Assembly: GCA_002293505.1 (NCBI GenBank)
Contig: DBDI01000013.1
Span: 233-29,641 of the forward strand
Source of the DNA: Alistipes sp. UBA936
Lineage (GTDB): Bacteria; Bacteroidota; Bacteroidia; Bacteroidales; Rikenellaceae
Direction: 5' to 3'
Length of the DNA stretch: 29,409 nt
Shown in pieces: positions 7,280-15,250 of the stretch. The translations under genes were made by a program, and so were the position numbers. Under the pieces are notes generated by a model. It had not been told where the DNA came from. It did not search any database and worked only from the letters and a program-made list of their open reading frames with translations. How positions within the stretch are numbered: the stretch's first letter is position 1; every line of letters starts with the position of its first letter.

Positions 7280-8205
7280 ACCGACCGCTACAAATACCGG
7301 GAATCGACGAGGAGCAGATAGCCGAAACCGACAGCCTGCTGAGAGCAAACATCGCAGACAGGGTGCACGACCTGGCCGGAATGACCTGGGAAGAGAGGAT
7401 ACATCTGATATTGAACGACCTGTGGCAGTTCGGGCTCAAGGTGGTGGTCGTGGTGGCGATATTCATCGTGGGACGGTGGATCATCCGACGTATAACCAGG
7501 GGACTGGATGCGATCTTCGAGAAACGACACGTCGACCACTCGCTGAGAACATTCGTCCATTCGCTGGCAGACATAATCCTCTACCTGGTGTTGTTCTACC
7601 TGATGATAGCCTGGCTGGGGATCAACACGTCGCTGTTCGTGGCGCTGTTCGCCGCCGCCGGGTTGGCCATCGGTATGGCGATGAGCGGGGTGTTCCAGAA
7701 TTTCGCAGGAGGGGTGATGATACTACTGCTGAAGCCATTCAAGGACGGAGACTACATCGAGGTACAGGGTCAGGCGGGAACGGTGACAGATATCAGGCTG
7801 TTCAACACGGTGCTGAAGACGGTCGACGGGAAGACGATTCTGCTACCGAACGGCAGCGTGTCGACAAGCATTGTGAACAACTACAACGTGGGGCGCGTGA
7901 GGCGGCTCGAATGGGTGATAACGCTGGCTGCGGGGACGGACTTCGAGGGAGTACGCAAGACGCTGATGGGATACTTCGCCGCCGAGCCGCGGATCCTTTC
8001 GCCCACGTCGACCCTCCCGGCGGCTGAGCCGGAGGTTGTGGTGAGCAAGCTCGGAGCGGGTTCGTTGGAGGTTACCGCCTGGGCGTGGGTGGCCAGCGGC
8101 GACTATCTGGCCGTACTCCACTCGCTGAACGAACGCATCTATCGCGAATTCCCGGGAAAGGGTTTCGACGGACCGACCCAAGCCATCATTGTCAAAAAAA
8201 CCTGA
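7276..8205 (+). CDS. Small-conductance mechanosensitive ion channel (MscS family)
   Basis: Inner-membrane channel that opens under membrane tension to release solutes during osmotic downshock. The 309 residues have an amphipathic N-terminal extension of about 50 residues, three membrane helices (about 52-70, 93-113, 116-140), the pore-lining helix with Gly/Ala packing (GLAIGMAMSGVFQNFAGGVM) and the MscS beta domain (PFKDGDYIEVQGQAGTVTDI, NTVLKTVDGKTILLPNGSV). The end FDGPTQAII carries the usual C-terminal motif. It starts with a 4-base overlap with the protease gene and closes the operon; no strong terminator is visible directly after it. Confidence 0.95.
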   Translation: MNRPLQIPGIDEEQIAETDSLLRANIADRVHDLAGMTWEERIHLILNDLWQFGLKVVVVVAIFIVGRWIIRRITRGLDAIFEKRHVDHSLRTFVHSLADIILYLVLFYLMIAWLGINTSLFVALFAAAGLAIGMAMSGVFQNFAGGVMILLLKPFKDGDYIEVQGQAGTVTDIRLFNTVLKTVDGKTILLPNGSVSTSIVNNYNVGRVRRLEWVITLAAGTDFEGVRKTLMGYFAAEPRILSPTSTLPAAEPEVVVSKLGAGSLEVTAWAWVASGDYLAVLHSLNERIYREFPGKGFDGPTQAIIVKKT

Positions 8206-8226
8206 GAGGGTTCAAAAAACTTTTCT

Positions 8227-8234
8227 TATCTTTG
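8227..8234 (+). promoter_or_regulatory. -7 box driving the non-coding region
   Basis: TATCTTTG is a perfect TAnnTTTG box 22 bases after the mscS stop with no open reading frame following it. This places a transcription start near 8239-8241, just upstream of the rod-shaped RNA fold at 8264-8416. Confidence 0.7.
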
Positions 8235-8239
8235 TCGCA

Positions 8240-8439
8240 GTTTTAAAGAGTAACAATTTTTTGCTCGAGAGGAAACTTGTGAGCGCCGATTTTTGAGGCG
8301 TGTTTGGTATCGAGAAAAGATTGCGAACTCGAAGTACGTTATAGTATTCTGCTATAACGGCTTCGGGCGTAGTACAATCTTTCGATACCGGGTTTCACAA
8401 GACCTACCTCTCGGAGATTTGGTGACTGCGCCTTTTTTT
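8240..8439 (+). ncRNA. Rod-shaped structured RNA, 6S-like candidate
   Basis: A nested set of helices forms one long rod: CTCGAGAGG (8264-8272) with CCTCTCGGAG (8407-8416, one bulge); CTTGTGA (8276-8282) with TCACAAG (8395-8401); GGTATCGA (8306-8313) with TCGATACC (8382-8389); AAGATTG (8317-8323) with CAATCTT (8375-8381); CTCGAAG (8328-8334) with CTTCGGG (8361-8367); and CGTTATAG (8337-8344) with CTATAACG (8352-8359) under a 7-base loop. The 5' side of the large internal loop contains a mini-hairpin (CGCC 8284-8287 / GGCG 8297-8300). A perfect -7 box upstream and seven Ts at 8433-8439 bound it. An interrupted rod with one large internal loop and this size fit 6S RNA, the RNA polymerase-binding regulator. 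The identity as 6S (or as the Bacteroidales-1 RNA) is inference. Confidence 0.55.
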
Positions 8440-8473
8440 ATTCACCAGGCTTTTGTTTTTTTGCGCAGTCACC
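8421..8473 (+). repeat. Perfect 11-base inverted repeat with T-rich loop
   Basis: GGTGACTGCGC at 8421-8431 is exactly complementary to GCGCAGTCACC at 8463-8473. The 31-base loop holds two T-runs (8433-8439, 8455-8462). It lies between the two rod-shaped folds and probably ends or separates the two RNAs, but its exact role is unclear because the T-runs are inside the loop rather than after the stem. Confidence 0.6.
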
Positions 8474-8483
8474 TTTGTTCCCC

Positions 8484-8596
8484 CCGAGGGGATTCCGAGG
8501 ACGCCGCCTGATGCACAGGTCGTGTAGTAATTAAATTTGAGTACACCGTCAGGTCCCGTCGGAACAGGTAGCCACAAAAGTCCCCTCGGTTTTTTT
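8484..8596 (+). ncRNA. Second structured RNA ending in a T-run
   Basis: Nested helices: CCGAGGGGA (8484-8492) with TCCCCTCGG (8581-8589); TTCCGA (8493-8498) with TCGGAA (8559-8564); CCTGA (8507-8511) with TCAGG (8549-8553); GTGTA (8522-8526) with TACAC (8542-8546). A 16-base strand (8565-8580) is left unpaired on the 3' side. Seven Ts follow the outer stem at 8590-8596, running up to the valS stop codon, so the fold ends like a plus-strand terminator; the minus strand has no T-run after it. No separate TAnnTTTG box precedes it, so it may be part of the same transcript as the 6S-like RNA. I considered SRP RNA because of GTCAGGTCC, but the conserved 3' half of its tip is absent. Confidence 0.4.
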
Positions 8597-11270
8597 ATTT
8601 CAGGGCGGAGATCCTGTCTTTGATTGCGGCGATCCGGGCCTCGGCGTCGGAACGCTTGGTCTGCTCGTTGGCAACCACGGCGGGCGGAGCAGAGGAGACA
8701 AAGCGTTCGTTGTCGAGTTTTTTCATCACAGTCAACAGAAAGCCCTCCTGGTAAGCCAACTCCTCGCGAAGTTTGGCCAGCTCGGCCTCGCGGTCGAGAC
8801 CACCCTCGGGAAGAGGAACGAAGTAACGAGTAGTCTTGACGATGAACGACTCCCACTCGGGATCGTGACCCTCGACAGCCTGAACGGAACCAAGGCCAGC
8901 CATCTTTTGCAGGATGGAGTCGAGCTCGGCAGGGAAGTTCTCGTCCGGAACAACCTTCAAATCGAGCTGGTCGCGCATCGGGATATTACGGGCGCGGCGG
9001 ATGGAGCGGATAGCCGTCACAGTCTCGCGCATCAAGTCGAAGCGAGCCAAGAGTGTGCCGTCGGCCTCTTGGAAGGTGGGCATTTGGGAGACGGTTATAC
9101 AGTCGTCGGGAGTGCGGTCGGCGGTCGCGTGCCACAACTCCTCGGTGATGAACGGAATGAACGGGTGGAGAATCTGAAGCAGCTGCTCGAAGAAGCGAAC
9201 AGTCGAGGCAACAGTCGCGGAGTGGGCCGAGGAACCGAAGGCGGGTTTGACGATCTCGAGGTACCAGCCGGAGAAGTCGTCCCAGAACAATTTGTAAGCC
9301 ACCATCAGAGCGTCCGAAATACGGTAACCGGCGAAGTGAGAGTCTATCTCGGCCAGAGCAGCGTTCAAGCGAGAAGAGAACCATTCGACAGCGAGGCGGT
9401 CGGCCGTGGATTGAGGTGCGGGTTCGGAGGCGGGGTCGGAATCCACAGAAGCCACGGAAGCGGCTCCGTCACGCCAACCGCGGATGAGGTTCCAGGCGTT
9501 CCAGATCTTGTTACCGAAGCCAGCCCCCTGTTCGCACATCGCCTCGTCGAACATCACGTCGTTACCAGCGCTCGTCGAGAGCATCATACCGACCCGGACG
9601 CCGTCGGCCCCGTACTTGTCGATGAGCTCCAACGGGTCGGGCGAGTTACCGAGCTGTTTGGACATCTTACGCCCCAGTTTGTCGCGAACGATGCCGGTGA
9701 AGTAGACAGCGCCAAAGGGTCGCTCGCCGCGAGACTCGTAACCGAACATAATCATACGCGCAACCCAAAAGAAGATGATGTCGGGTCCGGTGACCAGATC
9801 GCTCGTGGGGTAGTAGTATTTGATGTCGGCGTTGTCGGGGTGGCGAACGCCGTCGAACACGGAGATAGGCCACAACCAAGAGGAGAACCAGGTGTCCAAC
9901 ACATCCTCGTCCTGACGCAGGTCGGCCGCGGTGAGAGCGGGGTCTTTCTCCTGAGCAAGCCGCAGAGCCTCCTCGGCAGTCTGAGCAACAACGTAACCGC
10001 CGCCCGAGCCTGCGGGAAGGAACCAAGCGGGAATCCGCTGACCCCACCACAACTGGCGAGAGATACACCAATCCTTGATACCGCTCATCCAGTGGTTGTA
10101 GGTATTTTTATACTTTGCAGGAACGAACCGGATAGTGTCGTTCATCACGGCCTCGAGTGCCGGTTTGGCCAGCCCCTCCATACGGACGAACCACTGCATA
10201 GAGAGTTTGGGTTCGATAGCAACGCCGGTACGCTCCGAGAAGCCCACCTTATTAGTGTAATCCTCGATCTTTTCGACCAGGCCGGCGTTCTGCAAGTCGC
10301 GCGCGATCTGGTCGCGAACAGCGAAGCGGTCGCCGCCTACATACAGGCCGACGCGGTCGTTAATCGTGCCGTCGGGGTTGAAGATGTCGATCACCTCCAG
10401 GCCGAACTTTTCGCCCAAAACGTAGTCGTTCACGTCGTGAGCAGGAGTGATCTTCAACGCCCCGGTACCGAACTCCATAGTGACGTAATCGTCGTAAATC
10501 ACGGGAATACTACGGCCGACCAGAGGAACGATAACGCGGCGGTCTTTGAAGGCGGCGTAACGAGGGTCGTTCGGGTTGACGCAAACGGCAACGTCACCAA
10601 GGATGGTTTCGGGGCGAGTGGTGGCGACGATGATCGAATCGCGGCCGTCCTCCAGAGGAGCCCCCTCCAACTTATAACGAAGAAAGTAGAGCTTGCCCTG
10701 CATCTCGCGGTGGATAACCTCCTCGTCGCTAAGGGCCGTTTGAGCAGCCGGGTCCCAGTTAACCATACGAACGCCGCGGTAAATCAATCCCTTACGGTGG
10801 AGGTCGACGAAGACTTTCAAAACACCCTCGCTCATCTCGGGATCCATAGTGAACTTCGTCCGCTCCCAATCGCACGAAGCACCAAGGGTACGAAGCTGCT
10901 TCAGGATCATACCTCCGTGCTCCTCGCGCCAACGCCAGGCGTGTTCGAGGAACTCTTCGCGAGAAAGGTCGCTCTTAGCAATACCCTGCTCGGCGAGGCG
11001 AGCAACCACCTTGGCTTCGGTAGCGATCGAAGCGTGGTCGGTGCCCGGAACCCAACAAGCATTCAGGCCGGACATACGAGCCCGGCGAACCAACACGTCC
11101 TGAAGAGTGTTGTTCAGAATGTGGCCCATATGCAGCACTCCGGTCACGTTGGGAGGCGGGATGACAATGGTGTATGGTTTGCGGTGGTCAGGGGTGGAGT
11201 GGAAAAATCCGCGCTCCAGCCAGTGTTCGTACCACTTGCTCTCGATCTGGGAAGGATTATAATTTTTCAT
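8595..11270 (-). CDS. valS: Valine--tRNA ligase
   Basis: Class I aminoacyl-tRNA synthetase charging tRNA-Val, with an editing domain that removes Thr-tRNA-Val. The 891 residues are full length. HMGH (47-50, the HIGH motif) follows PPPNVTGVL; the editing domain has ATTRPETILGD (216-226); WWGQRIPAW precedes the catalytic core second half; the KMSKS loop reads KMSKQ (535-539) in GRKMSKQLGNSPDP; the last about 65 residues form the tRNA-binding coiled coil. The ATG at 11270 is the start: a TTG four codons upstream lies inside the -7 box and cannot be in the message. Only 9 bases separate the box from the ATG. The stop codon meets the T-run of the opposing RNA. Confidence 0.97.
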   Translation of the reverse strand: MKNYNPSQIESKWYEHWLERGFFHSTPDHRKPYTIVIPPPNVTGVLHMGHILNNTLQDVLVRRARMSGLNACWVPGTDHASIATEAKVVARLAEQGIAKSDLSREEFLEHAWRWREEHGGMILKQLRTLGASCDWERTKFTMDPEMSEGVLKVFVDLHRKGLIYRGVRMVNWDPAAQTALSDEEVIHREMQGKLYFLRYKLEGAPLEDGRDSIIVATTRPETILGDVAVCVNPNDPRYAAFKDRRVIVPLVGRSIPVIYDDYVTMEFGTGALKITPAHDVNDYVLGEKFGLEVIDIFNPDGTINDRVGLYVGGDRFAVRDQIARDLQNAGLVEKIEDYTNKVGFSERTGVAIEPKLSMQWFVRMEGLAKPALEAVMNDTIRFVPAKYKNTYNHWMSGIKDWCISRQLWWGQRIPAWFLPAGSGGGYVVAQTAEEALRLAQEKDPALTAADLRQDEDVLDTWFSSWLWPISVFDGVRHPDNADIKYYYPTSDLVTGPDIIFFWVARMIMFGYESRGERPFGAVYFTGIVRDKLGRKMSKQLGNSPDPLELIDKYGADGVRVGMMLSTSAGNDVMFDEAMCEQGAGFGNKIWNAWNLIRGWRDGAASVASVDSDPASEPAPQSTADRLAVEWFSSRLNAALAEIDSHFAGYRISDALMVAYKLFWDDFSGWYLEIVKPAFGSSAHSATVASTVRFFEQLLQILHPFIPFITEELWHATADRTPDDCITVSQMPTFQEADGTLLARFDLMRETVTAIRSIRRARNIPMRDQLDLKVVPDENFPAELDSILQKMAGLGSVQAVEGHDPEWESFIVKTTRYFVPLPEGGLDREAELAKLREELAYQEGFLLTVMKKLDNERFVSSAPPAVVANEQTKRSDAEARIAAIKDRISALK

Positions 11271-11279
11271 AGCAGGGGA

Positions 11280-11287
11280 CAAAGTTA
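11280..11287 (-). promoter_or_regulatory. -7 box of valS
   Basis: TAACTTTG on the minus strand is an exact TAnnTTTG match, ending 9 bases before the valS ATG at 11270. Expected leader is about five bases. Confidence 0.7.
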
Positions 11288-11299
11288 GGAAAAATTAAG

Positions 11300-11328
11300 T
11301 ATATTTACACAGTGGGAATGCGCACTGT
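11300..11328 (+). promoter_or_regulatory. Weak -7 box and 6-8-6 inverted repeat before the lipoprotein gene
   Basis: TATATTTA (11300-11307) departs from TAnnTTTG in the last base. It is followed directly by ACAGTG (11309-11314), eight bases, then CACTGT (11323-11328), a perfect inverted repeat ending 6 bases before the ATG at 11335. This could be an operator or a leader hairpin over the start region. Confidence 0.35.
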
Positions 11329-11334
11329 TTGATT

Positions 11335-11966
11335 ATGAAGAAATTACTACTTTTCGGAGCGCTTGCTCTTTTGGCAGGGTGCAAAAAAGACGACCCCGTA
11401 CCTCCCGTACCCCCGGAGCCTCCGACACCACCGCAAGAACCGCTATGGGACTTTTTCCCGGATAATATATGTTTTATTCTACAAGATCCGGATGGCAACA
11501 ATCTGCTCGACCCCGATAACGAAGGAAATATTCTCGATGCCAATATAACCGCGAAGTATAATGATGAGACGTACGTACTTAAGAATATTTCGATTCCCGG
11601 ACAAGATTTATTCTTCCTCAGTGGTACGGACTAAGAGTTGGCAAATACTACAGCTATGATGGAGACGAAGGCACACCCATTTTGATGTTCGGCCAATTCG
11701 TGCCGGTAAGTTTCACATTCGGAGATCTGCATTTAGGGAAAGAAGGAGGCTATCACGAAGAGACATTTACTATAGATTGGGGCGACGGAACGACGAGCGA
11801 AGTGGCGTTCGATTTCTACGTAACGTGGCATTTTGAAGAGAAGTGGGGGTTTGATGTACCGACCATTCACAAAAGACTTTGGATAGATGGTCTGTTGATC
11901 TCTGATATAGGGCTTTTGGGGGTGGGTGTCTTCGGAGAATATGCGGCAACGCGCGCGTGGAAATAA
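11335..11966 (+). pseudogene. Lipoprotein gene broken by a single-base frameshift
   Basis: From the ATG at 11335 the first frame encodes a lipoprotein signal (LLLFGALALLAGC), KKDD, a Pro-rich linker (VPPVPPEPPTPP) and about 70 more residues, ending at a TAA at 11632-11634 right after DLFFLSGTD. The next frame continues without a stop from before that point to 11966 and reads PQWYGLRVGKYYSYDGDEG, then PILMFGQFVPVSFTFGDL and FTIDWGDGTTSEVAF. Joining GQDLFF to PQWYGLRVG gives one coherent protein of about 210 residues. A loss of one base near 11614-11618 (in TTCTTCCTCAG) explains the break. It resembles small Bacteroidales lipoproteins of unknown function. It may be a real pseudogene or an assembly error; the gene is 6 bases upstream of the next CDS. 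Confidence 0.75.
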
Positions 11967-11972
11967 CGGAAG

Positions 11973-12785
11973 ATGAGCAAACTTGGAAAATTCTTTTTGG
12001 CACTGGCTGTTGGAATGCTGGTGGTTGCTGTCGGGCTGGCGTTCTTAAGAGGAGGCACCAAGGCGTGGCAGTGGGTGTATATGTTGTATTGTTTCACTCC
12101 GGCAGTCGCCGTTTGGATCGCGGAAAAGAACGAAGGTCTGGGGACAATATTGAGACAATACAAAGTCTCCTTCAAAGAGATCGACCTGAAGCGAGCGTTG
12201 ATCTATGTGTTAGGTACGGCGATTCTGCTGCCCGTTCTGCATCTGCTTTGTATCTATGGGGCGGGGAATCTGCTACACATCGGGCAGTTCGGCCAGGTGG
12301 TGTTGCCCGACGGATGGTTGGGACGGTATTTGCTCGATGCGTCCATAGCGCTGGCCGGAGGTTTGACATTGAATATGCTGGCAGCCCTCGGAGGCGAGAT
12401 CGGATGGCGCGGTTTTCTGGGTCGACACCTCGATATGGAACCCTGGAAAAGAAACGCTATCACGGGGCTGATCTGGGGAACGTGGTATTTGCCCCTTACG
12501 CTGATACCCCGGATAACGGCCGGCGAGGCTGCGGGTCACATTGCGGGTGCAGTGGTTATGACATATCTGACGTTTATCGTTCTGTCATTCATTTTGGACA
12601 GGGTGTTCCGGGCGAGTCGTTCTATGTTCGTTCCCGCGGCGGTGTATGGCATTTTTATAACCTCGAGCTTTATGTTGCATTTTCAGGCGGGAGGCGACGC
12701 GACTTTCTTCGGCAACTACGGCGTGGCGGGAATAATCTCTCTGGGAATATTATATCTGGTTTTCAAGAAATGTAATACGACGTAA
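11973..12785 (+). CDS. CPBP-family intramembrane protein with degenerate protease motifs
   Basis: A 270-residue polytopic membrane protein with six to eight hydrophobic segments and the overall plan of the CPBP/CAAX-processing (Abi, Rce1-like) glutamic proteases. The first motif normally reads EExxxR; here it is GEIGWRGFLG with Gly141 in place of the first Glu, keeping E142 and R146. The second motif normally ends in His (W..WH.PL); here WGTWYLPL has Tyr172. The third motif (usually a His followed by Asn) appears as PAAVYGIFITSS (221-232), again without His. All three catalytic positions are therefore changed, suggesting a non-proteolytic homologue. The start at 11973 fits the first membrane helix. 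It sits 6 bases after the frameshifted lipoprotein and is likely in the same operon. Confidence 0.8.
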   Translation: MSKLGKFFLALAVGMLVVAVGLAFLRGGTKAWQWVYMLYCFTPAVAVWIAEKNEGLGTILRQYKVSFKEIDLKRALIYVLGTAILLPVLHLLCIYGAGNLLHIGQFGQVVLPDGWLGRYLLDASIALAGGLTLNMLAALGGEIGWRGFLGRHLDMEPWKRNAITGLIWGTWYLPLTLIPRITAGEAAGHIAGAVVMTYLTFIVLSFILDRVFRASRSMFVPAAVYGIFITSSFMLHFQAGGDATFFGNYGVAGIISLGILYLVFKKCNTT

Positions 12786-12787
12786 TG

Positions 12788-12818
12788 TTTGTCGATTGAA
12801 ACAAAGAGACTATCTTTG
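12788..12818 (+). promoter_or_regulatory. Consensus promoter of lon
   Basis: TTTG at 12788-12791 and TATCTTTG at 12811-12818 match the Bacteroidetes -33/-7 elements with 19 bases between them, the best full promoter in the window. The lon ATG follows 8 bases after the box, implying a leader of about four bases. Confidence 0.75.
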
Positions 12819-12826
12819 CGGCGTAT

Positions 12827-15250
12827 ATGAGTAACCGGAGAAACAAAAACATAACGCCCGAAGAGCTGAGCGGCGATGTGGTGGAAATCCACCACCAGGT
12901 CATACCAATGGTAGTGGGGGATGATGACGAGACGCCGCAAGTACAAGTACCGTCGGTGCTACCGATACTTACGCTGAGAAGCTCCGTACTATTCCCGGGT
13001 TCGATAACCCCCATAACGGTGGGAAGAGAGAAGTCGATGAAGCTGATCCACGATGTGGATGAGACGGGAGGACTGCTGGGAGCAATACTACAAAAAGAGC
13101 ACAGCACGGACGACCCCGCGCCGGACGATCTATACAGGGTGGGAACGGCAGCGAGGATACTGAAAGTACTGGAGATGCCCAACGGAAATCTGACAGTGAT
13201 AATCCACGGGCTGGAGAAGATCGAGGTGATGGAGTACATAACGACCGAACCGTACCTGAGGGCATCGGTCATTCCGGTGAGAGACTCGGCGCCAGACAAG
13301 GGAAATGTGGAGTTCAACGCGCTGGTCGACTCGATAAGAGACATAGCCCTGGAGATTATAGACATCTCGCCGACGATGCCAAAGGAGGCGGTCTTCGCGA
13401 TAAAGAACATCGACTCGCGAAGAGGAATCATAAACTTCATCTGCACGAACTTCGAGCTGAAGGATGCCGACAGGCAAAAGCTACTCGAAGCGCCGGGGCT
13501 ATTGGCCAGGGCGAGGTATCTGCTGGAGATACTGATCAGCGAGCAACAACACGTCGAGTTGAAGAACAACATTCAAGGCAAGGTGCGACAAGAGCTCGAC
13601 AAGCAACAAAGAGACTACTTCCTAAGACAACAGATATCGACAATTCAGGACGAACTGGGAGAAGGGTCGAGCGGCGAGATCGAGGAGATGAGAAAAAGGG
13701 CCGCAACCAAGAAGTGGAGCAGAGAGATGGGAGAGATGTTCGAAAAAGAGCTGGGAAAGCTGGAACGGCTACACTCGGCTTCGAGCGAACACTCGGTGCA
13801 AATGACCTACCTGCAAGTGCTACTCGATCTGCCGTGGGGCGAAACAACAGAAGATAATCTCGACCTTACGAGGGCGCGGACGCAACTTGATGCCGACCAT
13901 TTCGGGCTGGACGAGGTGAAAGACCGAATACTGGAACATCTTGCAGTGATAAAGCTCAAGGGAGACCTCAAATCGCCCATACTGTGCTTGTACGGCCCGC
14001 CGGGAGTCGGAAAGACCTCGCTTGGAAAGAGTGTGGCCGAAGCGCTGGGACGGAAGTTCGGGCGAATATCACTGGGAGGACTGCACGACGAAGCCGAGAT
14101 CAGAGGCCACAGGCGGACGTACATTGGAGCAATGCCGGGCAGGATAATACAGACCATCAAGCGGGCCGGATCGTCTAATCCGGTGATCATTCTGGACGAA
14201 GTGGACAAGGTGGGCCGTTCGAACCACGGAGACCCATCCTCGGCCCTGCTGGAAGTACTCGACCCGGAGCAAAACACAACCTTCCACGACAACTATCTGG
14301 ATGTGGAGTACGACCTGTCGAAGGTGCTGTTCATCGCCACGGCGAACGACACGTCGGCTATTACCCCGGCGCTGAAAGACCGAATGGAGATGATCGACAT
14401 ACCGGGATATCTACTGGAAGAGAAAGTGCACATAGCGAGCGAACATCTACTGGCAAAGCAACGAAGCGCCCACGGGCTACCGGACGATTCGCTGACGATA
14501 GCGCCCGAAGTATTGGAAAAGATCATAGGTGAGTACACGAGAGAGTCGGGAGTGAGGCTACTGGACAAGCATCTGGCAAAGATAGCGCGGTACAGGGCAA
14601 AGCAGATAGGTTTCGGAGAAGAGTTCTCAGGAGAGTTGACGGGAGCGGATGTGGAAAAAATACTGGGAGTACCCAAGTTCAAGCAGGATGAGTACGAAGC
14701 CAGCCAGATGCCGGGTGTGGTGACGGGATTGGCCTGGACCCAGGTCGGAGGAGACATATTATATATAGAGTCGCTACTGACCCCGGGAAAGGGAGAACTA
14801 CATCTGACGGGAAACCTGGGAGACGTGATGAAGGAGTCGGCAACGATTGCCTTGGAGTGGGTGAAAGCACATCACGAAAAACTGGGAATAGACTCGGAAC
14901 TGTTCAAGACGAGAGACATCAACATACACGTACCGGACGGAGCAATACCAAAGGACGGCCCCAGTGCGGGGATCACGATGGTGACCTCGATAGTGTCAAC
15001 CTACACGGGCCGGAGGGTGAAGGAACGACTGGCAATGACGGGCGAAACAACCCTGAGAGGGCGGGTGATGCCGGTGGGAGGAATTCGCGAAAAAATACTC
15101 GCAGCGCGCAGAGCCGGAATCACCGACATCATACTGAGCGACGAAAACCGAAAGGACATCATAGAAATAAAGCCAGAATACATCGCCGGCCTGGAATTCC
15201 ACTATGTGGCCACCAACGAGCAAGTGCTGGAACTGGCGCTGGTGAAGTAA
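12827..15250 (+). CDS. lon: ATP-dependent protease Lon
   Basis: Cytoplasmic AAA+ serine protease that degrades misfolded and regulatory proteins. The 807 residues follow the LonA order: N-terminal LON substrate domain (about 43-240, starting VLPILTLRSSVLFPG), a helical region, the AAA+ domain with Walker A GPPGVGKTS (K396) and Walker B VIILDEVDK, and the C-terminal protease domain with catalytic Ser713 in PKDGPSAGIT and Lys756 in GGIREKILAARR. The N-terminus adds about 40 polar residues before the LON domain, usual in Bacteroidetes. The consensus promoter lies 8 bases before the ATG. Its TAA is directly abutted by the stop codon of the opposing nuclease-like gene with no base between and no terminator. 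Confidence 0.98.
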   Translation: MSNRRNKNITPEELSGDVVEIHHQVIPMVVGDDDETPQVQVPSVLPILTLRSSVLFPGSITPITVGREKSMKLIHDVDETGGLLGAILQKEHSTDDPAPDDLYRVGTAARILKVLEMPNGNLTVIIHGLEKIEVMEYITTEPYLRASVIPVRDSAPDKGNVEFNALVDSIRDIALEIIDISPTMPKEAVFAIKNIDSRRGIINFICTNFELKDADRQKLLEAPGLLARARYLLEILISEQQHVELKNNIQGKVRQELDKQQRDYFLRQQISTIQDELGEGSSGEIEEMRKRAATKKWSREMGEMFEKELGKLERLHSASSEHSVQMTYLQVLLDLPWGETTEDNLDLTRARTQLDADHFGLDEVKDRILEHLAVIKLKGDLKSPILCLYGPPGVGKTSLGKSVAEALGRKFGRISLGGLHDEAEIRGHRRTYIGAMPGRIIQTIKRAGSSNPVIILDEVDKVGRSNHGDPSSALLEVLDPEQNTTFHDNYLDVEYDLSKVLFIATANDTSAITPALKDRMEMIDIPGYLLEEKVHIASEHLLAKQRSAHGLPDDSLTIAPEVLEKIIGEYTRESGVRLLDKHLAKIARYRAKQIGFGEEFSGELTGADVEKILGVPKFKQDEYEASQMPGVVTGLAWTQVGGDILYIESLLTPGKGELHLTGNLGDVMKESATIALEWVKAHHEKLGIDSELFKTRDINIHVPDGAIPKDGPSAGITMVTSIVSTYTGRRVKERLAMTGETTLRGRVMPVGGIREKILAARRAGITDIILSDENRKDIIEIKPEYIAGLEFHYVATNEQVLELALVK

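Noticed and set aside
8484..8596. SRP (4.5S) RNA
   Set aside because: GTCAGGTCC looks like the 5' side of the SRP tip, but the GGAA loop and the conserved AGCAG 3' side are missing and the tip would not be central in the fold.
8404..8856. A minus-strand frame of 150 codons spanning the end of valS and both RNA folds
   Set aside because: It overlaps valS in another frame and the structured non-coding region; no start signal.
8865..11288. A plus-strand open frame of about 807 codons antisense to valS
   Set aside because: It is a by-product of valS codon use: TTA, CTA and TCA codons are rare in the high-G+C core genes, so the opposite strand lacks stops. Its composition is typical of a shadow frame and it resembles no protein.
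11957..12775. A 272-codon frame overlapping the CPBP gene in another frame
   Set aside because: The other frame (from 11973) has hydrophobic helices and family motifs; this one is Arg/Gly-rich and featureless.
12763..13572. A 269-codon minus-strand frame opposite lon
   Set aside because: Ser/Phe-rich shadow of the lon N-terminal domain.
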